From: Glandiceps talaboti
Taxonomy: Eukaryota > Hemichordata > Enteropneusta > Spengelidae
Assembly (NCBI RefSeq): GCF_964340395.1
Contig: NC_135559.1
Location: 8,929,759 to 8,993,758 of the forward strand
Length of the DNA: 64,000 nt
Reading direction: 5' to 3'
Numbering within the stretch: the stretch's first letter is position 1; every line of letters begins with the position of its first letter. The position numbers and the translations under genes are program-made. Of this stretch, positions 12,773-23,380 are shown piece by piece. Under the pieces are notes generated by a model that was given only the letters and a program-made list of their open reading frames with translations, ran no database searches and was not told the origin of the DNA.

Positions 12773-14306
12773 TTGTCATTTTTTTTGCATTACAATTAAG
12801 TTTTGTATTATACTCACAACAAATCCTTCTTTATCAACTCCCAGTATTTTACATTGCTATTAAAATGTAAAAAAAACACAGGTTTGAATTTTTTTTTCAA
12901 ACTCTAAGTCAGAGAGTGAATGAATATTTCAAACAAGGTAACACAGGTCAAAGTTTCAATCCCAGGTTTTTGCATTAGTGTAATCTTATCAGTGAAACAT
13001 GGATTATTTTAAGCCTTATCAGATGATGGATTTCAACAAATACATTTTAATCCTAATCTAAACTGGGATTAGTGTAATCTTATTATCTCATCAGAAGAGC
13101 CATAAGGATTAAATGGATTTATTTTTTAGTTTTGAACCAACTTTTTCAACATCTCTGCCAAACTGATTTTTCAACCAAAAATTTCAACCGTAATCCCAAA
13201 GTAGGCCTGTTAAGCTATACAGGATTCAATCCCATTAGTCACAATGGTTAAAGGTCAGATCCCAGACAGAGATACATTGATGTGCTTAGCTTAACTTCCT
13301 CTCAAGGTCGACATGACTTTCATTTCAATAAAACATTCAGAAAGGGCGCATACTGCTAAAAAATTCATGATTTACCACCTGAGTGAAAAGCTGCAAGGCT
13401 GAGTTTCTATGACAACCATTTAAATTTCAATAATGACATAATAACTACAAAAATGTGTTATTTCTTGACACAAAAACTGTCAAACATAACAAATGAATAA
13501 ATTAATATCAAGTACAGAATATTTCACAAATTATATTTTGCACAGCCATAATCCAAGATATGAAACATATTCATATTTTCACTGCATTGAATTAAATAAT
13601 TAACAATTATACAAATCATATTACATTTACATTTATGTTAAAAATGTACAAATAAACAGACAGTTGTAATGAATAATTATATTAGAAAAACAATTATAGT
13701 TCATATTTCTGACCAGGGCGACAAAAACTTCTCACACAACTGTATTAGGGACTAGATGGGATTTTATGACTCATATTTTGATCAGTTTGAAGTAGCGCTA
13801 AAAACTGGTAAATTTACGGTAGATGTGTAGCCTCCAGTCCGACGGTGATACAATGTAGTAGGGACTACGAATGCCAATACAGAGTACGGGGTAAAAGCTA
13901 CTAGCTCAGTGAAAAAGTGAAAGCTCGCGCGCAGACATACCCGATGTCAAGTCAGCTGTTGAAATATGTACGTACATAGCATGCATAGCTCGCACTAGTC
14001 TAGTTCCTATATAATACGGTATCGTAACGATTTACAACTCGTTGTTGAGTTAGACACCAAGTTACGTTGGCATCCAGACAAAGGTCGCACTCACATGCAT
14101 TCTATCATTACAGCTATTGGAACAGTTACGGACTAGTAAATATCTACTTTCGTCTCTGGGTGTACGTAAACAGCTGTCCCCATCGCATCGTACACTCCCT
14201 ACGTACGTTTGCGGCAAGTAGAGGTACGTGCATAGATGTAATGCCATTGCAACTCACCGCTTATTCCAGCCCCAACGACGACAACTTCGTACTTATTATT
14301 CGCCAT
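1..14306 (-). CDS. Monoamine oxidase-like FAD amine oxidase (5' five exons, partial)
   Basis: Flavin-dependent amine oxidase of the MAO A/B type, which would oxidatively deaminate biogenic amines, normally at the outer mitochondrial membrane. Coding exons on the minus strand are 14306-14258, 7798-7704, 2758-2618, 1150-1046 and 46-1 (continuing off the window). All phases close and give about 146 residues. The start [17 protein letters not shown] carries the Rossmann GxGxxG motif (G12, G14, G17). It is followed by [13 protein letters not shown] (residues 34-46, FAD-binding), then [18 protein letters not shown], then [18 protein letters not shown], then [15 protein letters not shown]. These match vertebrate MAO order and spacing, including the IPTDAPW-like segment. 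The catalytic C-terminal half and the flavinylated Cys lie outside the window, so MAO versus a related amine oxidase cannot be settled fully. The gene is head-to-head with PELP1. Confidence 0.9.
47..1045 (-). other. MAO intron 4
   Basis: AT-rich intron. At 320-392 there are three tandem copies of a roughly 24-bp unit containing the word GTCGGCCATTTTAA or variants of it. Nothing else recognisable was seen. Confidence 0.7.
1151..2617 (-). other. MAO intron 3
   Basis: AT-rich intron of about 1.47 kb with donor GTAAGC at the upper end and a TTTTCCAG acceptor at 1151-1158. I see no repeat, RNA gene or coding segment in it. Confidence 0.7.
3104..3169 (+). repeat. Three-unit tandem repeat of about 24 bp
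   Basis: Three successive units of the form GTGATAATTGGGTTGTCGGT with small differences, running directly into the SINE fragment that follows. Confidence 0.75.
3158..3262 (+). mobile_element. Truncated tRNA-derived SINE
   Basis: Head reads GTGGCTGAATGGTTAAAC (A-box-like) and a degenerate B-box GGGCTCAAGTCC follows. It then joins a tail ending CAGTATAAATAAA. The same head and tail occur in the fuller copy at 7911-8202; the central part is missing here. Confidence 0.65.
3916..4106 (+). mobile_element. MITE, TIR TTCTCGGTAC family, copy 1
   Basis: A 191-bp element starting TTCTCGGTACC and ending with the inverted counterpart CGTACCGAGAA. The interior matches 34796-34993, including the word GTGTCAACCAAGAAATTGAA. 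No transposase coding sequence; non-autonomous DNA element. Confidence 0.7.
6989..7080 (+). repeat. Two-unit tandem duplication
   Basis: The unit GTGCAGTGTAAAAACACATA, followed by TATAAGTT and TTTGAGAGAGGAG, occurs twice (about 48 and 44 bp) with small indels. Confidence 0.7.
7911..8202 (+). mobile_element. tRNA-derived SINE with (TTA)n tail
   Basis: The 5' part is tRNA-like. An A box TGGCTGAGTGG lies at 7915-7925 and a B box GGGATTCGAACCC at 7957-7969, the internal RNA polymerase III promoter. A central conserved stretch includes GGGTACTCCGGTTTCCTCC (about 8053-8072), a phrase shared by SINE core domains of several marine animals. The 3' end is CAGTATAAATAAAG followed by an ATT/TTA microsatellite tail (8163-8202), as for LINE-mobilised SINEs. 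It lies about 110 bp upstream of MAO exon 2 and antisense to the gene. Confidence 0.85.
8238..8294. repeat. Perfect 17-bp-arm hairpin
   Basis: AAATGTGTAAAATGTTT at 8238-8254 is followed 23 bp later by its exact reverse complement at 8278-8294. It could be a minimal foldback element or a relic. Confidence 0.7.
12262..12478 (+). mobile_element. Second SINE-like family, copy 1
   Basis: A B-box-like word GCTGGTTCAAACC sits at 12295-12307 in a tRNA-like head, followed by GCCCTTGGGCAAGATTTGAT. The distal part, GTATAAAAGG...GCTGCTATAGGTCC...CAGGAGTAATA, recurs at 45700-45785. No target duplication found by eye. Confidence 0.55.
12657..12773 (+). repeat. (CTGT)n and (TTTA)n microsatellites
   Basis: Adjacent tetranucleotide tracts: CTGT at about 12660-12692 and TTTA at about 12729-12773. 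Confidence 0.9.
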
Positions 14307-14709
14307 GACGACGTTTTCAATCAACGGCATGCAGCACTTGCTTCGAGAGCAGCTCTAGTGGACGTCAGGAGTTGCTATCAACAGCAGACCTCACTATCAC
14401 TTACTGACAGACCAATAGATTTGCTGACTTATTTGACATGCACACGTTTACCTTTAGCTGACAGTAAACTGCAGTCGCATTAAGTCGGGTCATGGCCGGG
14501 GGGTCATGGCCGGGGGGTCATGTGTGACACGACAAAGTTAGGACATGGATATATTATCATATTACTATTAGGAGAGTTAGGCCTGAAAGTTCAAATGAAT
14601 ATTAAATCAAGTTTTTTACAGTTTGAGTTGGTTTTGGTTTACTGAAGTGAAACCAACTAAGGAAACGTCAAATCTATTTCTCCTAATACATCCATGCCCT
14701 AATAGTAGT

Positions 14710-15200
14710 GGCCTAGGAAAAAAAAGGTGTTTGGTTCCGGTTACCCGACCCACAGGCACTCGAATAAATGTTTATGGTTTTTTTAAATATTCACTATACA
14801 TTTTCCCCCCAAATCATGGAAATCATACAGATTGATTCGAGTGCCTGTGACCCGACCGGTACGTCCGCGACCCCATCTAGTTTTTCACTGTCGACCCTAA
14901 AACTATTTTTTTTTAAATGTTCGAGAAAAAAATAATAAAATCACGAAAATTGTGAAGTCTCGCCAGAAATAGTGGACGCGGAAACTGACATCAACTAAAT
15001 AAAAAGAGAATAAAAAAACTTCTTCCTATCTATAAGTGTAAATTACAATGATATTGATGGGAAGAAAACACAGAGACCATTTGGGAAACCCATAACTACC
15101 AGACCCACACACCTGAAAAAATACAATACAATAAAATAAAAAATCTACCTACCCCACCTATTCTAAAATTGATTGTAATCGGAACCACACAATTTTTTTA
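14710..15200 (+). mobile_element. MITE, TIR (A)GGCCTAA family, copy 1 (carries a nested insertion)
   Basis: Starts GGCCTAGG, then GGTGTTTGGTTCCGGTTAC, and ends with the inverted counterpart GGAACCACACAATTTTTTTA. Interior phrases such as TAGTTTTTCACTG and GCGGAAACTGACATCAAC are shared with copies at 36223-36621 (opposite orientation) and 50630-50990. Without the nested 99-bp insertion plus its duplicated 8 bp it is about the same size as those. It occupies the PELP1 upstream region. Confidence 0.8.
14751..14849. mobile_element. 99-bp hAT-type MITE nested in another MITE
   Basis: Terminal inverted repeats CACAGGCACTCGAAT (14751) and ATTCGAGTGCCTGTG (ending 14849). It is flanked by a perfect 8-bp target-site duplication ACCCGACC at 14743-14750 and 14850-14857. 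An 8-bp duplication with CA...TG ends is typical of the hAT superfamily. The host copies elsewhere lack this segment, so the empty site is visible within the window. Confidence 0.88.
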
Positions 15201-15274
15201 ATCAAAACTTTGACACACATCACACACTTGGTACCCGCCCCTATAATATATTGGTATCGTCCAATATTTACAAA

Positions 15275-18200
15275 ATGGCTGCCTCCATGAAAAACGTGAC
15301 TGGTACGCTGTTGTCAACTTTAGAAGATAAAACCTTTAGGAAAATAGCAATTCCTGGCGTGCTTTCTATTCTAGAAGATCAGCAGTTATTGGGTGCACAG
15401 GTAAGTAGACAAAAACTCTGTATGAAATGCCATGACACGGAACGTTCATTCTTCACATGAGTACCACGTGGGTTACAGATTATCTAGTCCTGCTTGCAGA
15501 CGGTGCACGGGTCTAGATTACTGACATGACCATCAACAGGAAGGGACGACTTACTCCGTATGCAAGCAGGACTATTCTGAATCTAATGTACTGTGACCAC
15601 TTTGCTAATGCCCCGTCTATATATTGGTTCAGTAGGATGGGATACGCGAATACAATGAACAAGGATATGAGCCCAAAAAGGAATGGTAATTGAATTCGTC
15701 TATTGCCAAATCGTGCAAAACGATGGAAGTGAATGAATGAATGAATGAATGAATGCATTTATAATTGGTTCTACCATGATGGATCTATTATTGATAATAG
15801 ATCCATGGTTCTACCTATTGGTATTAAAGTAACGTTACCACCTGACTGAAAAAAAAAGACAGCGAAATTAGACATGATAATATAATCATATAATATATTT
15901 TGTAAATTTGAATTGCAGACAGCCAACATTCAAAATTTTGTGAGTTATGTTCACACTGCTCTGCATACAGCTGAAAATAGGTAAGTTTGAAATGAATAAT
16001 TTATTTTAGGTCTGTATTACCATAATATGGAAAATATCAGTAAAATCTTCAGTTAAAAATGTTAAGACACATTTAGAACATTACAATACGGAATACCAAA
16101 TCAGGTTTAAAATGCCACGGAGTATAACTCTGGTGTAAAAAATTATTCATGTTGTCTATATAGCAGCTTGTCCTACATCAACTTTCACATTTTCATCTTG
16201 TCCCACTATTACATGTAACCTGTTTCAATCTCAACTTGTTGCATAAAGAGTGTTCAGTTTCTCATACAAGTGAGCCCATATGGTCTACATGTATGCCTGA
16301 GATAACATTGTTTCATCTATGGGCGATGGATACATTTTCCCAGGAGTGACAGTTGCACTACTGCTTGTTATGTGTAAAAATTCATGCTTTGAAATCAAGT
16401 CAAGAATAATCCAAAACTGTAACAAAAATGTTAGCCAGTAAAAATGTTGTGTCGCTCTGTCCTCTCCGACTTGCTCTATGTGAGGGCGCCCCGTCATGGC
16501 TTACCGTACAGACTACAAAAAACGTATGAATAAAAACTTGATCTTTGGGAAGACCATAGACTGCGGAGTGACATCCAGGGTCTATAGTTTTTATGGACAA
16601 GTTGAAATTTGGATGGTTTGAAAGTAAGACAAAGTGATCCGCCATTCTCATCCTAAACCTGACTCTGACCTCTGGCCTCTGACCCTAACCATTAGGCTTT
16701 AGCTTGAACAGTGACAAATGTAGTTTATGTACATGTACAGTCAGCCTACGAGTATAAAGTTGGCGTCAGATTCAGATTCAGATTCAGCTAGCGTCATATT
16801 GAGCATCAGATTCAGCGCCAGATAGCGTCAGGTCCGAAGACACCCGACGGACTCAATCAAACCTGAAATAATACTGTTGAGACTACAGGGAAAGATTCCA
16901 TTTCACAGCCTTTTGATGGAAGTTGGAATGTCTCTGCTTGCACAATTTTTATTTGGGAAAAATATGTGAAATAGAGTTGAAATACTTGCAACCGAGACAT
17001 TGATAGCCCCAAGTTCAGCCACTGTATGTTCGTTGGTTGATACGTTTTGCCAATAATGTACACGGTGTCAGTAAAAGCTAAGTTTACTCATGTAATATGT
17101 TGTCATTTTTAAAAATTTGAATTTAAAATTTAAAAATTGTGCAAGCAGAGACATTCCATCTTCCATCAAAAGGTTGTGAAGCAGAATCTTTCCCTGCAGT
17201 CTCAACGGTATTATTTCAGTTTTGATTGAGTCCGTTTGATACTCGTAGTCAGCCTGCTGTTCTCCATAATGTGGGCTGACTGTACAAGACATTTTTTCGT
17301 GTGTTTGTTGTTATTTTCTTTCCTCAGTTATTTACTTTTGCAATTTTTAACTTCAGTCTGTACAATGCGCTAAGATGTATGTGTAGCATGTTTTTTTTAC
17401 GATAAATAAATAATGATGATAATAATAATAATAATGATAGAAATACCACCAAATTGTGTGTTTAAGCATAGCTGTTCGAGAACCAACATCTACGATTTAA
17501 GATATGGCTAATATTATTTCCATTAATTATGTTTCAGATTGGAAGGTATTGCACTCTTAGGTTGTTTGGTAAAGCAGTGTAGTACAGCAGAATTTACTGA
17601 ACATTGTGGTACATGGGTACGACTTCTGTTAAGTGTTGTATCGGTAAGTGTAGTACTTGTTGTACAATTTCAATTAATGTTCTATTGGGTTAGTTTACTG
17701 GAAAGTTATAACCTTCCCAGTGTTGATGATTTGAGAGACTGCCTAATGTAAACACCCCAACACAAACACACACACACACATGCACACACCCACACATGCA
17801 CACATTCGTGCATGCACTGACACACATGCACGCATGCACTGACACATTCACACATGCACTGACACACACATACACACACATGCATGCACGCACTGACACA
17901 CATAGACACATGCACGCACTTACTGACACACACATACACACACTGACACACCTCTTTATATGAATTTGGTCATAAACGGGAAGCCAATTAGAAATCGGGG
18001 AGGGGGGTTTGAAGCAATTTTCAGATTAAAATTGTTTTGAAAATGTGTTGTTTAGAGTCATTTTATGTTATTTTTTTCAAGACAATGACAGGCATAGATT
18101 GGAAAAGTAAACAAACAGATGAAATATTTGTTTGTTACAAATGAATAACTGGTGCTATTTTCTATTTCAGTCGCATGATTCACCCAATACTATAATTTAT

Positions 18201-21200
18201 GCGTGTGAGGTGTTGTCGGAAATTCTCAGGAATACCACTGGTTTATCTGAATTATCTAGAGACCTGTCATCCAATCACATTGCTGCTATTATCAACTGGA
18301 TTTTATCAGCCAAGTCAGAAGTAAGCTAAAACATTATTGGATACCTATATGCAAATTATAGGCAAATGAGTTTACAATCATTCCTTGTACACTACATGAA
18401 AGTGTATATTATAATCACATATTGTGATTTTAATGGAAATTCACTATTTTGGATAAACATGTGTAAAGATAGCAGAACTCCATGTCATGTTAGTGCCAGT
18501 GTGGGTACTCAGTGGTTATAATTGTACTCTTGTGAGTGAAAGTACGGCCACAGAAAACACTCATGTGTCATGGGGTTCTGTCATAACAATTGCTTTGTAC
18601 TATAAAGTGTAGGATTACCGGTGACTGTAGTCTACAGATACTACCAAACCAGAGAGAGTATAGAGATTAGATTAGATGGCATGATGTTCTTTGCAACTCA
18701 CACAAGGCTTTTTGTTTACGAAGTATGTAATCAAACTACAGGCACTAGTAGCAGGATAGCATGTGAAATGATACATTGTATCTCACTAGTAGCAGGATAG
18801 CATGTGTGAAATGATACATTGTATCTCATTGTGAATACAAGTCAACATCACTGTCAAAGGAGTTCAAACATTTCATGTGCATGTGCGCTATCAATGTATG
18901 TATTTTGTTTGTGTAATTCGTAACAAAAAATGTGTAAGACTTAAAAAAAACATCATGCTGCCTATCATAAGTGAAACTCTATACTCTCTCTAGTTTCGTA
19001 GTATTTGAAACTCTATACTCTCTCTAGTTTCGTAGTATTTGAAACTCTATACTCTCTCTAGTTTCGTAGTATTGAAAAAGTTTATTATTATTGTTGGATA
19101 TCTTGAAACTGAATTTTTCCTTTGTGTGGTTTATTTTTCAGTGTTTGTTTGGCGCAATACAGGTCCTCTCAGCATGTGTTAGACATTTTTCTGGTCCCTG
19201 TGGACCTTACAAAACCAAAATAGAAAATTTCTTGTTGAAAGTACTGCAGGACAGCCAGGATCATACAGTTACTGAGGTAAGAATGAATACATTGTAGCTT
19301 TGAACTTGTTTAGACTGGTATTAGTGTCAAACATACAGAATCATGGACATCACACTGTGATAGGGTGTTAGGTTCATTGCATGATGTCCTGACTCAACTC
19401 TATCAAGATATTGAAACAGGTAAGTATTACGGTAATATGTAAATGTATTATCCTATAACTTATTGACCAATCAGAAAGAACCATGTGTATTCTAACCACT
19501 TTGGAGAATTTGTAGCTCTGAATATGGCTACTCCCCATATTTGAGTATACATATATGTGCCTAGCCCTTTTGGTCATTATGTAGATTAAAAATAGAACAG
19601 TTTGTGATTCTGATGTTGAGAACATCAACGATTGTTGTTATGGTGATACTTGTTAATTGTATGTAGCTGATAAAATGCCAGACTTTGGCCGAAAACTTAT
19701 GTTTACTATTGATGTAAGATTAGATGGCTGGTCTAATAAATCAGCATTGAAAGGCTGATATCATGGTCAGTTTGACACCTATTAGAACATAATGATGCGA
19801 TAGGGCTGAACAACACCACAATGTATCTCACTGTCTAGCTATGACCTATATTATGCTATTCTCAAGTCAAGAAGAGCTCCCTTGTGTGGTCAAAACATTG
19901 GCACAATAAAGATTTCACATACATGTAGATAACAGGACTTACAGCAGTGAATATTCATGAATTTTGGGTTTTTTGCTATCAAATGAAACTTTCTATTCAC
20001 AGAGTCAAAAATTTCTTGCAAGTAAATCCCACATTTTTGCTGTACCTGACGATGCTGATGAGACATCAGCAAAAATTTGAGATTCACTTTCAAGAAATTG
20101 TTTGACTCGGATCTCTGTATAGAAATTTTTATTGGATGCGACAGGACTGATTGACCTTTCCCTTCTGACTTGTTATATTTTACAGACAGTCTGTCAGGTG
20201 TTTGCTTTGTTACCTAGAGTTGGTGGGGGCGGTAGTCATGGTGTCAAACATACAGAATCATGGACATCACACTGTGAGAAGGTGTTAGGTTCATTGCATG
20301 ATGTCCTGACTCAGCTCTATCAAGATATTGAAACAGGTGAGTATTACGGTAATATGTAAATGTGTTATCCTACAATGTATTGACCAATCAGAAAGATCCA
20401 TTTATACCAGACACTTTGGAGAATTTGTAGCTGTGAATACACAAAACAGGTGTGCATTATGGTCATATGTAAATGTTGGGGTCCTGCAACTTGTTGAGCA
20501 AGCAAAAAGCCCTTTTACATGTATGCCTCTTCATGTCGGAGAATTTGTAGCTTTGTATAGGCATAACAAGTGAGTTCCTTATAAGGTAATATGTAAATGT
20601 GTTACCCTACAATTTACTGACCAATCTGCCTTGTGTTGTGTTGTGTTGTGTTATGTTGTGTTGTGTTGTACTGATGTTGTGTTGTGTTGTGTCGTGTTGT
20701 GTTGTGTTGTGTTGTGTTGTGTTGTGTTGTGTTGTGTTGTGTTGTATCGTTTCGTCTCGTCTCGTCTCAAGTCATCTTGTGTTGAGTCGTCTTGTCATGT
20801 CTCGTCTCGCCTCACCTTGCCTGGCCTCAACTTGTGTCATGTTGTGTTATGTTGTGCCGTGTCATGTTGTGTGTCACGTTATTAATATGTGTATGTATAG
20901 ATTCCAGTATGTTTATAACACAGATCTCTCTGTCTCTCTATCCAGGTGTGGATACCTACATCATACCAAGAAAAACCCTACCACTGAGTGATGTCACAGA
21001 AACCGAACCAAGACACACATTCCAGCTGTCTAGTCTATTTCAATCATTATGTCAGTGTTTGAAATGTCAAATCAGGTAATGAAATATATTGACTGTTTTC
21101 TTATTCCACCACTTGGTGGCGCTGTTGATATGATATTGGTTTTCTGCCGTGGATAACAGCTTGAATGTGTATACCTTGATAATCTGTCCCATTCCCATTT

Positions 21201-23331
21201 CCTTTTCCTTGTAAATCAAATAGAGATAAAATGATATTTTGCAGGTAACGTAACAGCTCTAGATATAGAATTTACTATAACAGAACGTAAGGAGGAATGA
21301 GTGCCAGTGAAGTGTACTCACAGTATTTGTATGCATGTGTTATCTACGAATTTACTTTGGTGAGTGAACATGCAGCAGAAAACAGAAGAAACAGGAGTGC
21401 AATTTATACCCAGAGTAAACACCCACTCACATGCAGATGGGTTCTGATATCATTACACATGTCTATCTGAAATACTAAATTTCTTTAAAAACATAACTTT
21501 ATAATAACTGCATTTATGTGATTTCTTATACATGGAACATGTGCTTCCTCTTACAGACAGGTATGCACAAATACAACAAGCATACACCCACGCTGATGGA
21601 ACTTATCGGTAACATTAGTACATAGTTATGTAATAAAGATGTTTTATGTTTTTATTTTATAGTAATGACTTTCCAGCCATGGTAAATATTCCAGTAGATA
21701 CTATAGTATCCTTTGTCTGCAGAACTCTCGCCATCAACTGTAAAATTTTGGTAAGTTTGACTTTATTTCTTTAAGGCTGAAAGCGCCCTCAACCTCAAAT
21801 GAACAAGATTATGACATAACCCCATGACATGCGAGTGTAAATAAGGTGTACTCAGGGTATTTGCATGAGTGCTTGCAATGTTCTCTGCACCTGTACTTTC
21901 ATGAGCATAATGAGTGAAAGTGCAGTAGAAAACACCAAGCACGAGTGCAAATACCATGAGTTCCCACACTTTTGCTAAACACATCAAGGGGTTCTGTTAT
22001 TAAATATATTTTATACAAATCAGCAAATTTACGTAAACAATCATACTGTTTAATCACGTGATTTGGTGTTCAATGAACCGATCATATCTTCATTTGCATA
22101 TCATTTGCATGCAGGTATATATGCCATTGTGTTTTCAGTATTTTACTGCAACTGGAAATACCATTAGTATATATATGCACACTGTTGTCTTTGGTATATA
22201 TGTAATTATAAGGTGAATTTCTAAGTTCTGCCTCAGGTCTGATAGATACCACCTCTGTAGTCATCAATGAACTTGAATGAAACCAACACATTTTATCTCA
22301 TTTTGAATTTGAATTTGAATTGATTTTATTCACCAGATACAAAATAATAAAAGTGTGAACATTTCAAAGAAATTATCCAAAATAAAATATTCAAGAAAAC
22401 GTACACGTGTGTAACTGCACAGTAAACAGAGAGAGAAAAACAGGATCCAAGTGTTTTTTACAATTTATCAGTTCCCTTTAAGGTAAACATTACAGATTAT
22501 CAAATTTGTGAAAACATTTTTAACTTTGTCTTTTTTTATTTTAAATTTCCAGGCCAATAAAACATCAACAGAGTTCATATTATTGTCTAGTTTTATACCA
22601 AGATTACATACCTGTGCACTTCAAGTCTTGGAAACATTAATGAAATGGTGAGTATTAAAAATAATGTATTTCTCCTGACATCATTCAGTGAATGTAGTGT
22701 CGGTTGTCTGATCAATAAATTATACTTCAGTTACAGCTAGTGCAGATTTCAGGAGTTAGCATGTGTTCTTTCAGAATTAGAATAGTTTTAGTGGAAAGAA
22801 GTGCGCATATACAAAATTAAATTTAAAACTGGTGTCACTTTTTGTCTGTTTCAGTTGTGGTCGACATATGATTGGTCAAGGTGGTGTTATCAATAAATTA
22901 TGTATTCAGACATTGGGATGGACCAATAGCAATGCTGGTGTTGGACAACAGAGACCATACAGGTTAGTAATTGGCCTATGAGGTGATGTGTTGGTACAAA
23001 ATAGTGAACTGTATACTTTTAACACATCTGAATTCTAGTGTCTATCTTATCTATTTTATTGCTATTATTGCTATACTCTGTGAATTATTACTTTCCATTA
23101 CATTTCTATTTTAGGTATCTCAGAGCTATGGCATACAGTGTACTCACAACCTGGTTGAATACAGTCACAACAGCCTCTGGGTCACAGTCATTCTCTGAAA
23201 AACTGGTAGAAATTTTACTGGAAGATATTAAGCCTAACCAAGACAATACAAAGGTAAGCACACATACAAGGCACAGACACAAAGAGATACACATATGCAC
23301 ATACACATACACAGATATATCCACAGACACA

Positions 23332-23380
<49 letters not shown>

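Larger units (their letters stand above)
7799..14257 (-). other. MAO intron 1
   Basis: A 6.5 kb first intron, typical of a place for 5' regulatory sequence. It contains a full-length tRNA-SINE (7911-8202), a perfect hairpin (8238-8294), a second SINE-like element (12262-12478) and two tetranucleotide arrays (12657-12773). The last 450 bp before the donor (about 13800-14257) is visibly richer in CpG than the rest and may belong to the promoter region. No coding sequence recognised. Confidence 0.6.
14307..15274. promoter_or_regulatory. Divergent MAO / PELP1 intergenic promoter region
   Basis: 968 bp between the MAO start codon (minus strand) and the PELP1 start codon (plus strand). The MAO-proximal half (14307-14530) is CpG-containing. 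It includes a duplicated 17-bp unit GGTCATGGCCGGGG at 14488-14521. The PELP1-proximal half is largely occupied by a MITE (14710-15200) that itself carries a smaller nested element. No TATA box convincingly placed. Confidence 0.5.

Noticed and set aside
14067-14483. A 138-aa plus-strand open frame opposite MAO exon 1
   Set aside because: It overlaps the MAO first exon and promoter on the opposite strand, resembles nothing known, and is best explained by CpG-rich promoter sequence lacking stops.
18973-19073. CRISPR-like direct repeats
   Set aside because: Contiguous 34-bp tandem units without spacers in a clear animal genome; the inverse copy at 18637 shows it is an amplified element end.
19324-19420. 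Alternative (mutually exclusive) exon 6 of PELP1
   Set aside because: It lacks an acceptor, starts mid-exon, and sits 47 bp after the exon 5 donor, too close for an intron; reading through from exon 5 meets a stop. Called a duplicated pseudo-exon instead.
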